Assembly: GCA_025766275.1 (NCBI GenBank)
Contig: JAFKAC010000086.1
Location: forward strand, 1-64,000
Direction of reading: 5' to 3'
Source of the DNA: Lactarius indigo
Lineage: Eukaryota > Basidiomycota > Agaricomycetes > Russulales > Russulaceae
DNA length: 64,000 bases
Part shown: piece after piece, positions 15,153 to 30,400 of the stretch
Numbering within the stretch: position 1 is the stretch's first letter
How the letters are laid out: each line of letters begins with the position of its first letter
Notes under the pieces: model-generated
Seen by the model: the letters and a program-made list of their open reading frames with translations, nothing else
Told to the model about the DNA's origin: nothing
The model's database searches: none
Translations under genes and position numbers: made by a program

Positions 15153-17975
15153 GGTCAGGTGATTATGTGGGGGAACGAATTCGTCAGGAGAGGAGAAATA
15201 GTCAGGAATGAAATGGAGGGAGCTAAGTTGCGAGTTACGCCTGACGATTGAGAAGCTGCGACATATTTTATACTGTCGCGGCACTATGAACCGGGTGACA
15301 GAATCTCGGGCGACTCGAAAACTAGTTCTCGGACCTTGCGCCTCGAGTGATCCATGAGTCGAAGGGCCCGTGAATGATTGTAGACAAGCTTACCATCCAA
15401 GGCACAACGCGTGCATGTCACATCAAGCACAGCGGGTACGAGGCGAGCAGAGAAGTCATACCTGCGCAGCATCACCACCCGACTATGGAAGACGATGGGG
15501 CGCTGTGGCCCCTTGGGCCTAATTCGGTATTTTAGTCAGCAGTAAAAAAGGAAAATTGTACGACTTTGGGTTAGCATGCTTGACGGAGACGTGGGCAGTG
15601 GACAGCCATGCCATACGCGCAATACCTGGTTCACGGAACTACAGCGGAACTAAGGAAAAACCCAAAAACGTCTCATCACAGATGGGGCTCTAATGAACTG
15701 GCAATGCGTGAGGGAATGAGAAGAGGCGAACAGCGTGTCAGTGGAACTTGTAATGTGTTTGCAGGCAGTTCGTGGAAGTGAAAGGCGGCTTCAAAGAGTC
15801 AGTTCAAATATTTAGTGCTCTGGCTGCGGTGCCTTTGCCTTGGAGCCATCACAAAGAAACGCCGCACCAGAACAGGACGTCCTGAAAACTGAATACAGCC
15901 TCTTTGTGCCACGCAGAGGTACTTCGAAGCCCACTTTCTGGGAAGGAGTCAAGAAACGCGGTTTTGATGTGTACGTGCTTGGCACGGAAATTCAATGCTG
16001 CGATCACAAAACGAGGCTGACTGTGATATCCGACGAATGGGACGACAGGCCACGCAGAACCATCGCTGCGACAAGATTACAGACAGCCCTGAACGGGGAG
16101 GAGAGAGCGACATACATTCCAAAGCCACTGCCTTGGAAAATGAGCTCAGCTGTCATGATAGAGCAATTTCCATCAGGTCGTTCTCCTTAAACTGTGGAGA
16201 TGCGGCATTAGGCCCGACCACCTGCAATGCCGCCGCCTAACGTCGGCTATCAGGCGCCGCCAGCCACGCGCTTCCAGCACACCTTGCTGGCAGACAGCGC
16301 CGCACCATTTTGAGATCCCGCCCCTATCTGCACCACGGTAATAATTTCGGCAGTTGAGTGGTGTTCGCCAGAAAGAACGAGAGCGATGCGATCACGGGGG
16401 TGAAATTGGACAAATTCTCGGTATTCGCAGGAATCAAGAAGGCTTTCTGAGGGGGACACATGCGCTCGAGGTGGGTCGGGGGTGGGAGGAATTCGGGTCG
16501 TAGTCCGAGGGTTGACCCAAAGTGTCAGTATCAACGAAGCACACGATAAGAGCATCTAGACGCGAACTAGAAGGCGGCAAGGAAGGCAGTGCAGTACGAT
16601 ACTGCACTACTGTCGTCAGGGCACAAGTTCGAATTCGCAAAACACCGAAGCTTTCGTCATCTCCACGATGTTTGAACGTGTCTATTTTTATTTATTTTTA
16701 ATGTGATGATGGTGTGGTGGTGAAACCAGACTGGTATGTGCCCACAGCCCTCATTGGTCCCATCAAATCGTGGAGGGGCCGCACGCTTGATCGCACAGGA
16801 TCACATCGTCCTCGTTGCGATCCGCTTCCGAAGCCGAAGAAAGCGGTCAGCGTCTTTGGTGCGCTCGTAGGCCCACCGCGGTGAATTGTAAGTTACTAGA
16901 CAAGGAAAGAAAGCACATGGAAAACTCCGACGATGTGATGCGAGGTCCGGTCCAAAGCCGTCGTTCGAAAGTTCGACGTTCGCCGACGACCCTCCTTTTC
17001 TTTTCGTTTGGACGGCATTGATCCATTTTCATTTACGTATTCTGGTTCCGGCCGGTCACGACTGCACCGCCCGAGGCATCGCCGCTGACATGGTCCCCCT
17101 TCTATGTCCCCATGCACTGTCTCGAACTTTGACAACACTTGGCATCAGTTTGCGAGCATATGCAACGTGCGACCCTGATACTGGGAGCCCGCGATGCGGC
17201 TCGATTTTCGTACTTGCTACTTATGTTCAGATCAACATCTGATACTGACACATGAAGCCACAGCGTGAATGCTAGGATGCGATTTTGCACATTCAACGTT
17301 CAATGTCCAACACTGGGGTATCTCGTCGAGTCTTGTACCACCTTTATCATCCCTCGGACCACGTCTTTTCTTGCTGGCATGTCAACGCCAGAAGCGCCAT
17401 CTGTTGAGTGTAAAGAGGAAAGCGCGCGTTAACAAAGAAACGTCTGCGAACGGTACGCAGATCTCTTTGCAGCCTCCCCTTTAAGTGCCCCTAAGCTTTA
17501 CTTTGCGTAACGATAAGTGGCTGGGCGTATATTGTATTGCCGCCTCTCATAGCAGTGTAATATATCCTCCACTGAGGACCTGAACCCTGGTTTCCGCTGC
17601 TGCCGTGAAACACCTTCGCGGCCGACGTCCATCTTTCTTTGGCCGTATTACTGCTGGTACCAACGACCCTGTGACAACCTACGGTGGGGGTTCCGATCGC
17701 GTCCGACCTCGACGATCGCAACGGTTGCTCACAGTGGCAGGCGTATGAGAAAAGGTTGAGACTTCGACATGCCGTTTATTTTATATCACCAAATTCTTAC
17801 AGACTTGGGGTTGCGACAACTCCAGTGACACTTCAAGGTTCAAGGTTCACGCGTTTACGTTTGGGGTAGAAAGTCGAATACGAGAGTATGAGTTACAGCA
17901 AGTCTAGCTTCGAAGAAGCAAAATAAATGAGTAATGTCGCCCTTGACTCTAGAGTGAGGTGCCAGCCTCTGGCCA
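15153..17975. other. 2.8 kb without a convincing gene
   Basis: Only short frames occur. A 117-codon plus frame at 15840-16190 (opening with TTG, not ATG) contains PTFWEGVKKRGFDVYV, faintly like the alpha/beta core of fungal NYN-type nuclease domains, but the rest does not follow that family; at most it is a remnant. The 102-codon minus frame at 16250-16555 has no recognisable domain. AT-rich sequence (TATTTTTATTTATTTTTA) lies near 16682. No LTR, terminal repeat or tRNA was seen. Confidence 0.4.
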
Positions 17976-19248
17976 TCAATCCGTTTTAGGCCTGTCCTCC
18001 CTCGTCTCCCACCGCCCTAGTAGTTGATTCGCGCGGAGGATCAACAAGTCTCGCAGCATCTGCAGTGAATCCCGCACAACGCTGAGCTTGCTCCCTGCGA
18101 CCTCGTGCCACGTGACGGGCACCTCGGCAACGGGAATGCCCAACGTCTTGGCGAGTAGCAAGAGTTCGACATCGAAGATCCATGTCGCGAGGTGCTGGCG
18201 CGGGAAGAGCTCGCGGGCGGCGCCGCGCGAGAACAGCTTGAACCCGCACTGGGTGTCGCTCACGTGGCCGACACCCGCGATACGCAGCACGGTGTGCAGG
18301 CCGTACATGAGGAAGTTGCGCAGGACGGACCGCTGAGGGCGTTTCTTGGGCGTCAGAACTTCATTGGTGCGCGAGCGAACAAGCCCGAGAGCGGACCGCT
18401 CGAAGGAGGGGAGAGGAACGGGCAACGAACCTTAACAACTGCCTCCGTCTTGACGAGGTGAGCGCGGCTGCCGATTACAACTGCCGGTGCGTCGCTGTCT
18501 GCGGGCACAAGAGCGTCCAGCGCTTCGAGCAGCAGTTCAACGTCTGCGAAGCGGCTAGCGCCGTCTGCATCGGCCATCAGGAGTCGGCGCCCGCGGGCAT
18601 GCAGCATGCCGTGACGCACAGCACCGCCCTTACCGCGGTTGCGCTCGAGCTGCACGACACGGATGTCCGCATTTGGGTAGTCTTCACCCGCGAGCTTGAG
18701 AGCTGTGGCGGCGGTGCCGTCGGAGGAGCCGTCGTCTACGATGAGGATCTCAAAGGAGCGTTTAGGGAATGACGCAAGGTGTTCGAGGGTGGATGAGAGC
18801 ATCGACGGGAGACGCTTGGTTTCGTTGTATGCAGGTATGATAACACTGAGGTCCAGGGAGGCAGTATCATGAATGGAAGGGAGTTGACGAAGTGTTTCAG
18901 GGTCTTTGGGAGTGCGATATCGTTTTTCTGATGGAAGTTCAGTAGAGTGGCAGCGGTGTCCACGCGAGGAGAGCGACGTATGCCTGAGAGCGAAACATGA
19001 GTATCCGTGTGAGAGGATAGCATAGATGTGGAAGGGATCAGTAACGGCAGCATTTATCGTGCTGCACCCATGAATGTTCGTCTTCGCCTCGGCGCACGTC
19101 GATATGGACGGCCCACGGCTCTAAGAACAAGGATGATTCTGGTGGTCATCGTGTCCACGCTCTCTCCCCTCATTGGCAATATACTCACTAGTGTCAACCC
19201 CGCGAGAAGTGCGACCAATGCCGCATAAAGAAATTGAGTTTGGTCCAT
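17976..19248 (-). CDS. ALG5: Dolichyl-phosphate beta-glucosyltransferase
   Basis: ALG5 transfers glucose from UDP-glucose to dolichyl phosphate on the ER membrane, supplying the donor for the last steps of N-glycan precursor assembly. ATG at 19248 is followed by one N-terminal membrane helix (FLYAALVALLAGLTLVSI). The GT-A catalytic core contains FEILIVDDGSSDGTAATAL, LERNRGKGGAVRHGML and MADADGASRFADVELLLEAL, carrying the nucleotide-binding and DxD-type acidic residues. The C-terminal part has HVSDTQCGFKLFSRGA and WIFDVELLLLAKTLGIPVAEVPV-type segments characteristic of the family. A GT-AG intron at about 18431-18336 joins AVVK to RSVLRNFLMYG. The frame ends at 17978-17976. The gene looks intact and single-domain, of normal family length. 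Confidence 0.92.
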
Positions 19249-19356
19249 GAGCACAACAATTGCCTTAGCCCAGAGGCATGGGTGGGAAAGAAATGACGGC
19301 GTCAACACGCGGTCGCTTGGACGACGTGTCGTGTGAATCAAATCAACTGTCAGCCG

Positions 19357-19364
19357 AAAAAAAA
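19357..19364 (-). terminator. RNA polymerase III terminator of the tRNA-Ile gene
   Basis: An uninterrupted run of eight T on the minus strand lies four bases past the 3' end of the tRNA, as expected for Pol III termination. Confidence 0.8.
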
Positions 19365-19368
19365 CTTA

Positions 19369-19442
19369 TGGCCAACGTGGGGATCGAACCCAAGACCTTC
19401 GCGTTATTAGCACGACGCTCTAACCAACTGAGCTAGTCGGCC
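19369..19442 (-). tRNA. tRNA-Ile (anticodon AAT)
   Basis: The minus strand folds as a 74-nt tRNA without intron. The acceptor stem is GGCCGAC paired with GTTGGCC (one G-T) and discriminator A. The D arm is GCTC/GAGC with AGTTGGTTA in the loop. The anticodon arm is TCGTG-CTAATAA-CGCGA, placing AAT in the wobble loop. The T loop is TTCGATC with one mismatched outer pair in its stem. A box (TAGCTCAGTTGG) and B box (GGTTCGATCC) promoter elements are present. Confidence 0.95.
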
Positions 19443-19549
19443 GTACAGCAAGTATCCTTTCGCTTACATCAGACGGGAGTGGGATAATCACAGAATTCAG
19501 CATTCCAACAACAACCACACGTCTCACTGTGACTCTAACTACAACGACC

Positions 19550-20290
19550 ATGGCACCCCAAAAGTCCAACTCCGTTAAGGCCCGGGACCCAACAAGATCT
19601 AGTAGTTTACGGCAGGGCACGCTATCCTTTGCTTCTGCGAAGCGCAGTGGCAGCACCGGTGCCAAAGACAGTCTCAAAGGGAAATCTGCGGTGTCTCCTG
19701 CAGAACCTTCCACAGTCACACCCATCCGTATCGGCGGGAAACGCAAGTATGAACCCGATACAGAACCGGAGCACGAAAAGGCGAAAGAAATGTCCGAGGA
19801 GTTGGAACGAGAGAGGTTGGACACCGAGGATCCACGCTGGAACAAGGCGTATGGTTTGGCACGAGCGAAGATGGGACACATCCAACCCGGTTTGTGGTTG
19901 TGCCGATATGCTTTAAAAGTTTCGCCTGACAGAGAATGTGTCCGCGGTACAGTACATGCCAAGGATCAGTCACCAGTACACCACATCCTGCGCATCTTTG
20001 ACCTGTACGTATTGTCTGTGTTTACTCTGGTTTGGTTGGTTACACGCTTCGCTCGTAATCTAGGTCGTATGAATACGGCCCGTGCATCGGCGTTACGCGG
20101 ATGGAGCGGTGGGAACGTGCGTCAGCTCTCGGGTTGAACCCACCTGTGGAGGAAAGTCCAGTCGTGCTTCTCAACCTTATTCAGATCCCGTCTCACACGC
20201 TTGCATCTATAGGTTCGAGAGATCTTGATGACGAAAGAAGGCAGCGAGGACGCGCGGTTAATTCAAAACGTTTTGTATGATGAGGTCTAG
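19550..20290 (+). CDS. DNA polymerase delta subunit 4
   Basis: This is the small accessory subunit (POLD4, Cdm1 in fission yeast) that stabilises replicative polymerase delta and contacts PCNA. ATG at 19550 opens a basic, Ser-rich tail containing RQGTLSFASAKR, a PCNA-interacting (PIP-like) motif. The conserved core is DPRWNKAYGLARAKMGHIQP, then VHHILRIFDL before an intron, and SYEYGPCIGVTRMERWERA after it (from about 20066). A second intron from about 20140 to 20212 gives NPP-VREILMTKEG and the end NVLYDEV with TAG at 20288-20290. Reading through instead of splicing this intron gives a different, non-conserved end, so splicing is preferred. An alternative in-frame start at 19529 would add seven residues. 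Confidence 0.88.
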
Positions 20291-20637
20291 CTGATCATTA
20301 AAAAATTATGTCATTCCATATCTCCGCTCACCGCGTCTTCGTTTGTAACAATCCCTTCTTGGTTCTCTTGAGCTTTGGAAATCGTGAGACTTCATTGAGC
20401 CTCATCCTCCTGATCCTCCTGTTCATGTGACAACTTGATAAATGATTGCCTAATGTGTCTGCTATTGGGCAGAGAGCTCCGCGCTCAAAAGTCGCTTTCA
20501 TCCGGGCGCATAACCCGTTGATGTTCCGTGCCGGTTGTTCTGTCACTATAAAATCCGCCCGATTTCCAACTCTCGACCTGCCATTCATCCCCACTCCCAC
20601 TCCTTTTCTGCTCCTGACTCCGTTGTTTACTAGCTCC

Positions 20638-23045
<2,408 letters not shown>

Positions 23046-24398
23046 TCTCCGAATTCCAATCAAGGAAGCGGGACTACGTGATTTAACTAGATGCGACGAT
23101 CTGAATCAATCAATAATGTAATTATATTCCAACGATTTGGTGCACAAATTCTCACCAAGCTGTGTCGATTGATCCTGCTTATCACGGTAACTACACAATG
23201 CCTGAAAAACCTAGTCACCAAACCACGGCTGTCTCCAAATCCAAATCTGGGGTTGGACTTTCTAGTAGTGCTTTGATTACTAAATTTTTCAGGATCTAAT
23301 GCTGGCACAGGATAACCACACTCGACGATTTCTGTTAACCAACCTTTTTGTGCTTGTTTTTACACGACCCCGAAACGCCGCAATCGATGCAAGGACAGTC
23401 AAAGGTGACGTAGTCATTGAGATTAACCAAGACCGTGACAGTTCACTCGAAGAACATGGTGGCTCATTCAAGTTACATTACACCCCACAAGTTGGTCACC
23501 CCCAACTTTTGCACATGGTACTGTACTCAAGATTAGGTCTAGCTTGTATTCCCGTATTTCTGGATAGGTCCATCAAGCTCGGATCCTTGGTATGTAAATC
23601 TTGATTGATGTAAATGCCAGGTTTGAGTCAGCACGTGAGTGGTCTACTGGCACTCAGCTCAGGAACCCGCAGCTTTTTAAATCTCGATGTTTACAGGATA
23701 CAGTAGTTATGAGGAAACTGCCATGGGTGCCTATCAGCATGAGTTGATGGCAAAAAATGACATCGCAGAGTATCAGGGCCACGAGCGATGTGTTTGCAAT
23801 TCGAACTTGATGCTTGATGTCCCATAAAACTTTGTGGGGGGGACTTTGCGTGATGTGCTGGTGAGGTACTGTATTGGTTGAAAAAAAAAATATGATGGCT
23901 GGCGGCGCGACATTGGGTCTGTCTGCTTGCCCGCTGACGCTCCTTGAGCACGAACCTGGGGTCAGTACCGAATGTTTTGGACTTGGTTTGGCCAAAAGTT
24001 GGCTATCCTAAAGTGAGTCTTTCGACGTACAGTACAGTATTTTCCGGGTTCCAACTACCGTGAGATCCATTTGGTTGCCAGTGCCTGCCGCTGTCAACAT
24101 TTGTTCCTATAGTGCTTCAAGATGTGCTTAGATGCTTTTAATTTAGTACCACGACAACCTGTGTCGCCTTGGTTGTATGTACAAAATGTCGCACAATCTA
24201 TCCCTATCACGTTTTGTCGTGAGTGTTATTTCCTACACGGGACACCATAGAGCCTAGGATCAATCGATCAATTCTGATACAGTACAAGGGCTCAGTCACG
24301 CATCTCCAAGATCAGAACGATGACCAAATCATACTATCCCGTGCTACCCGAGTCATGACACGGACGCACGGGCCCTCCTGCGGTAGGTCCAGCACTAT
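23046..24398. other. 1.35 kb intergenic stretch, nothing identified
   Basis: This lies between the convergent hydroxylase and MSD1-like genes. Frames are short and without domains. A homopolymer of nine A lies near 23881. The plus-strand frame 24223-25083 is the antisense shadow of the Pro-rich tail of the next gene. Confidence 0.45.
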
Positions 24399-27300
24399 TT
24401 ATGAACTGCGCCGTGGACCGTTCGTCGTACCCGTCTCGCCTCGACCAGCAGCGGCAGAAGCAGCGGCCAATAATCTGCTTGCCGCCCCACCCGCCCTACC
24501 AGGCTCTACCACCGGCTCAGTAGAGGCCACTAATCTCGGTGCCGTGGTGATCTTCCGCACGGGACCAGTTCCAGATGACGCACCGTTCACCGACGCAGGT
24601 TTTTTGTTCTTGGTGGCAACGGCGGCAGGTCCCCTGAGCCGGCGTCTGATCGTGTTTTCCTTCTCTGGAGCGCGGGGATCCCTCGTGTCCCCGTCGTCTG
24701 CAGTAAAATTGGCATTGGCATTGAGAGGGGTGTCGGATTCGGGGTCAAGCCCGGCGTCGCCAGATGTGCGCTTTGACGCGCGTCGGCGGGTGGTGTTACT
24801 GGCTGTGCCCGTGCGGAGCGGAGCAGGTACTGGCACATTGGTACTGCTCGGAGGAGGTGGCTTGAAGACGGCTGTAGGTGGCGGAGCGGCAGGTATGGGA
24901 ACGGGAACGTGTAAAGGTTCCGGGGCATGCGCCATCGCTGTCGGCGGTGCTAGTGCTCGTTGCGGCGGCGGTTCGAAGATAGTGGATGTCGCAAACACCG
25001 GGTTGGGCTTGGGATCGAGGGCGAGGGGAAGAAGGGCAGGTAGAGAGACGGGTGCGGGTACGGGCCCAAGCGCGGACGCATGAGGTGGCGATGAACCCTC
25101 AGGCGAGTCGGCGAGCATGAGGATCCGGCTCAGTGGGCTCGGCTTGGCGGGTGAGTAGGCGTGCCCAAAGTTGCGCGATGGGGGCTTGGCGAGTGGGAAT
25201 GGCCTTGGCGCTGGTAGGGCTGGAGGCTCTGTCAATCCATTATCGTCCTCTGGGGCAGTGAGTTCAGGTGCACGCGATTCCTCCGTGAAGGAGGGGACTG
25301 GGACTGGTGGTGGGAACGGGGGTGTTGTCGACGGAAAGAGAAGCGGAACTGATGGTGCCAGAAGCGAAGGAGGATGCGGTGGGAGGCAGGACTCTGGCGA
25401 AGGGGGTGGGAGCACAAAGGAGGTGGGTAGGAGAGAAGCGGGTACTGTCGAAGGTTTCACCTCCGTTTCAAAGGATGGCTGCACTCGCTTGTTTGCTAGA
25501 CGTTTCGGACGAGAGCCGGAAACCAGTCGCTTCGCGGATACTGATGATCTTATCGTTTTGAAAGGAGATTTGTGGGTTAACTTTCCCTTAGACTTAGAGC
25601 GGGTTTTGCGGGGGGAGAGGCGGGACGAGCCAGGTACTGGTGCTGGCACTGGCACGGGGATATGATTAACTGGTAAGGTTGTCGATGAGGCGGGGATTGT
25701 TTCTGCCTTCTTCGTATTGTGTTCGTTGTCCTTGGGATTTTGGAACAAATGAGCATGAATGCTATACCCACAAGATGAGGGGAAACGACAGTGACTTACA
25801 TGTGACTCGGTTATTATCTGTTCCGGCTCGGGGCTGTCTTGTATCATGTCATGCTGAGATGCCAAAGCTGAGGCACTCTCCACCTCATCAGTTGGAGGAA
25901 GGTGAGAGGCAACGTCGTCATGCGCCGCAGAGGGTTTGGCACTTCGCACTCGACTTGTGGGTGTGGGTTTCTTCTCAGCCCTGGCTTTCTCTGCGTGTGA
26001 AAATGAGCTACCCTTACGTTCTTTCGAGATTGGAAGCACGGCTCACTTAGCTCGTCACGGAGCACCGCTATAGTGTTCTGCAGTTCCTCAATCTCCCATT
26101 TGTGTGCCTTTGCATCCGACTCGGCCGCCTTTTTTTCTAAGTCTGCGAGCGATATTTGTGGCTTCGGGTGGGAGCCTGATGACACGGGAGTCGCGGAAGC
26201 CCTCAACGTCGCGAGCGCGTCTTGAAGAGTAGTGAGCAGCTTGCTGAGCCGCTCAAAAGCTGCATCGGGAGACCCAAGCAGGAAAACATCATTCGTGGCC
26301 AAAGGAGGGGGCTGAGGCCACGGCGCAGCGAGGTTTATAAGATACAGAAACGAAACAAAAACGAATAAACCACACACAAATTCGTGATCATCGGGGTCAG
26401 CAGTGACCGCCTTGTGCAAGATCTTGCGCACCGCGTTGGTGGAGTCCACAACGAGTCCCTTCAGTTCCGCATTCTCGTCTCTCAGCCGAGTACAGGCGCT
26501 CTCCGCTTCCTCTAGCGCGTTCTCAACGAGCCCCTTCCCCCTCTCCACCGTCGACATGCTTTCGTCCAGCGCAAGCACCCGCGCATTCGCCGGCTGGACG
26601 ACAGTCATCCCACTCGGCAAAGTGCCAATCTTGAGCTGCGAGTCGGACAGCTTGGACCAGCGCTCGCGCATTGCCTCGATCTCCTTGTCGCGCTTCTTAA
26701 GCTCTGCGACGTGTGTGGCGCGCAGGGACTGCAGCGACGAGCGCGCGCGCTGAAGGTCGGTCGTCGTCTGCTTGTGCGCCGCTTCCGCTTGTTGCTGGGC
26801 GCGTGCGGCGATCCTACCACCACGTCATCGTCGGTTAGGTGTTGTATGGGTACGTGTGCATGAGCAGGGGAAATTGCGAATGTGAGACTCACGACAGTTT
26901 GGCCCTTGCTGCGGCTGTTTCCCGCTCTGCAGCGTCGGCTGTCTCCCTTGCAGAGTCGTGCATCGAACGCAGACGTTCATGGTCGTATGAGAGCGTGCGC
27001 AGTTTTGTCGTTAGTTCTTCGGCGCGCGTCATGTCCTCCTAGCGAGACGCGCCAGTCGGCACTTGTCAGTGGAGGAGATAACGACACAGGGATGATTCGG
27101 CCGATCACGCACCACCCGCTGGCTAAGCATAGCAAGCAGACACTTTGTCACCCCATCTGCCTCTGCAGACGAGAGACTGTCGAGACTCAGACCGGGAGGG
27201 AGAGCGAAGCCATGCGAAACAAGTTGCGAGTTGATATACTGAAGGGTCGATGTTGAGTGAATCGAAGTCGTAGATGTCGATGATGCGTCGGAGAGTGGCG

Positions 27301-27448
27301 ACTGAATTGGCGAAGGTGCCCAATGGACTGTGTTTTTCTGAGCCGGCGCAGGTGTTGCGGCCATTTGATTGCTCGCGAGTTGTCCGAGTTGTTCGACGCG
27401 AGTTGTTTCTTTGTTGTCTGACCACGTGGTCGCGTCGTCTACATACAT
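24399..27448 (-). CDS. Msd1/SSX2IP (ADIP)-like coiled-coil protein with long Pro-rich tail
   Basis: Fission yeast Msd1 and animal SSX2IP anchor microtubule ends at the spindle pole or centrosome. ATG at 27448 (MYVDDATTW) or a later ATG near 27362 (MAATPAP) starts the protein. The N-terminal block LQYINSQLVSHGFALPPGLSLD and DGVTKCLLAMLSQRV is the conserved head. Predicted coiled coil follows over several exons: DMTRAEELTTKLRTLSYDHE near 27030, LQSLRATHVAELKKRDKEIE near 26720, and EELQNTIAVLRDEL near 26080. The C-terminal half (about 26000-24399) is low-complexity Pro/Ser/Ala sequence with basic patches. The start lies only 29 bp past the stop of the upstream RXT3 gene on the same strand. Assignment rests on the head and coiled-coil pattern; the tail has no family match that I know. 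Confidence 0.62.
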
Positions 27449-27477
27449 TATTATTTACTTGTAACTTAAGTGTGTTA

Positions 27478-30400
27478 TCAGGTCCGCGCCCACCGCCACC
27501 GCCGCACCTCGATCGCCCAGCCTTCCCGGGTATAGCTTCCCGACTCTGCAGACGGTGGGTCCTGCAGCACCCGCATCTCACCTTCCACAAACTCAAGGTT
27601 TGACGCACGCAGACCCCGCTGCAACAGCACCGCACCTTCTCCCACAGAATTGTCCCTACCCGCATTTTTTGTGTACAGAGAAGCCCCATCGAGCGTGCCA
27701 AGGAGCCAGACCTCCCAGCGTCGGCTGTCGCTCTGCATACGCGTGCCCTCTAGACCACCTTGTGGTATCTGTGTGTCATCAGTGGGCAATTTAATTTTAT
27801 CGGCATCGCCTCTGTCCTCATCTTTGGCCCTGGGAGAGTCGGTCTCGGCATCCGCATCGTACATCCGCAACAGGAAGCGTTCCACGGCCGTTTCCAGCTC
27901 GACGCCGCGTGGGACTAGCGTTCCATCACCAACGCCGTTTCCCTCCGCTGCGGAGGTGTTGTCGTCTATGCGTTGTCTCTTGCGCCCATTCGGAGAAGGT
28001 ACAGATACAGTCGGGTGCAACAGCCGCGGGCGCAGAACGGCTTCACGGAGCGCATCCGGCTCATACTTGAATCTGCTCCCCGGTGATGATGATCAGCGTT
28101 CCCGGAGACGCAGTGCAGGAACAGTGGGGGATAGAAGAGCAAACGTACCCGGGGAGCGCGCCGCCTCGACCGCCCTCAAACACGATCGTCACTCGAGCCG
28201 CGAGAGCATCGACATCCATGTCTTCCTCGTCTTCCTCTTCGATATCACTCTCCGTTTCTATCCCATCTTCGTCTGTCTCATCCGAGTCGGGAGCGTTCGG
28301 ATTGCCAACGCCAACGCCGCGTGCACGCTTCGTCCTGCCACCAGCCGCGCCCGATGCAGCGGCGCTCGCAGCAAATCCGAGCACCGCGCCACGTTCAGTG
28401 GCGTACTCGCCGAGACGTTGCTTGCGGTTCTGGCGCCCAAGCCCTGGCGCGCGATGTGCCGTGCCGCCCTGCAGGAATGACGAAAACCAAATCAGCTCCA
28501 GGTTGTTTCCTCCCTTTAGGGCGAACACAGAATGAAAAGCAAGATCAAGCGACGTACCTTGACAAATGCCACATCCAGGATCTCGATCCCTGCGCCCTCG
28601 TGCCCATTGCCCCACCCAGCACTAAAGAACCCTCGACCGTCGTCATCAGGATCGCCTCCGCTTCCAGGATCGGCAGCCGAGCCTATATTACCAATGTATC
28701 TTTCCGCCGCAGGCAAGACTTGCACCTCGACCCGCGCGTCCCGCCCCCGCCGTCTCGCCTCCCACACCTCACTCCATCGCGCACGGCCGGCGTGCACCGC
28801 AGCGGAAATAATATCCGAGTCGTCCGTGTACGGCCCGCTCCCCCAAACACGTGGGTGAGCGGGGCGTGCGCGTGGCAGCGCGAGGGCGGGAATATACAGC
28901 GTTGCGCGTGCCACTGTACGATTTCGGGGAAGCGGCAAGGGGCCGAACGGGTGCACGAACGCCCCAAGGTGGACTGGTGGTGCTGCGCGTACGCGCGATG
29001 TGGGCGGCACCGGTGCGTGCGAGTGGTGGGACCCGGCAGCTGGGAAGTGAGAGCGCCCGTGTACGTGCTGGTGCTGGTGCTGGTGCGCATGAGTGTGGGG
29101 ACGTGAGTGGGCGTGTCCGTGGTTGTGGCCATGAGGGTGTGAACCCACTCCTGAGCTTGGAGGAGGTGGCGGCGGGGGAGCCCGTACGTCGGCCGGGTGA
29201 GTTGGGTGATGGTTGTGCGGATGTTGGTGATGAGGGTGAGGGTGAGGGTATGGAGCGTGTTCATAGGATGGTGGATGTGGGTGATGGACATCAGAATCAG
29301 TGTGTGGAGGCCCTTGCACCTGAGACAATATAGGTTCGTCAGCATCGACACCTGTGCCATAAAATACCGAGGAGCCAACCTGAGAATATGGGTAGCTAAC
29401 ATGTAGCGACGTCCCATCATCGGCCTTACGTGGGACAGGTGCTGGAACCATCTGGTGGATGTATCCCATCCCTTCGCGTTGGCGGGATTCCTTTTCTCGT
29501 GGTTCCCGTTCCCTCTCTCTCTCGCGCTCTCTCTCTCTCTCACGTTGGCGCACCCTCTCGTAATTCTCGCGTTCTTGGTCCAAATCCGTTGGCAGCCGAC
29601 CGCCTGGTGGCGGAGGGACACTCGAAACTGTAGTCCTCAAACGAGGTTCGCGGTTTTGTGGAAGAGGCGGCGGGGGCGGTGGAGCAGCTGGAAACGATGG
29701 ATGAGGGCGCGCCCTTCCGCGGTCTCGGTCACGGTCACGATCGCGGTCGCGTTGATGCGCTTTGCCTTCTAAACGATCGCGTTCGCGCTCGTCCTCAAGA
29801 AGTGGCCCAGGTCCTGGACCCAATGGAAGTGCCATAGCTGGGTGGGTTTCTCGTTCTCGTTCTCTGTCCCTTTCCCTGTTGTCCCTGTCCCACTCGCGGT
29901 CCCTGAGTATCGCACTGTGAGGAAGGGCGGGCCCAGGTAATGGAGCGGGGGTAGCAGATGATGAGCCTGGCACAGACATCACGCGGGCATGTGGCAAGTT
30001 ATTCCCACGATCACGATCACGATCACGCTCTCTTTCTCTTTCTCTCTCTCTCTCTCTTTCCCTTTCGGGTGGCTGCAAGCTTGACATCACCGGTGCTGCA
30101 GTGGCGTCCGTCCGCGAGACCCAACGCTGAGAAGTAGAAAGTCCAGGAACTGGGACAGAAGCTGGAATGGATGGCCCGGATGTAGCAATAGGGGGCGGCA
30201 ACGGCGGAGCTGGTGGCGGTTGATACGGCGGGTAATGAGGGGTAGGCAACCCAGTGTACATCGGGGAGGGCTCATGAAGGACAGAAGGAGGTGGGGAACC
30301 AGAGAAGGGGGTGTGATGTGCAGAGGGGACAGGATGCGGGAGTGGAGGCTTAGAGTGCGGGGTAGGTGGCGTGTACTCGTGTCGGTGGGAGTGAGGATGT

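Noticed and set aside
24223..25083. 286-codon plus-strand frame
   Set aside because: Antisense shadow of the Pro/Ser/Ala-rich tail of the MSD1-like gene; composition mirrors that tail and no domain is present.
28321..29333. Plus-strand frames of 160-261 codons
   Set aside because: They run antisense to the conserved Rxt3 domain and low-complexity region; Arg/His-rich shadow sequence only.
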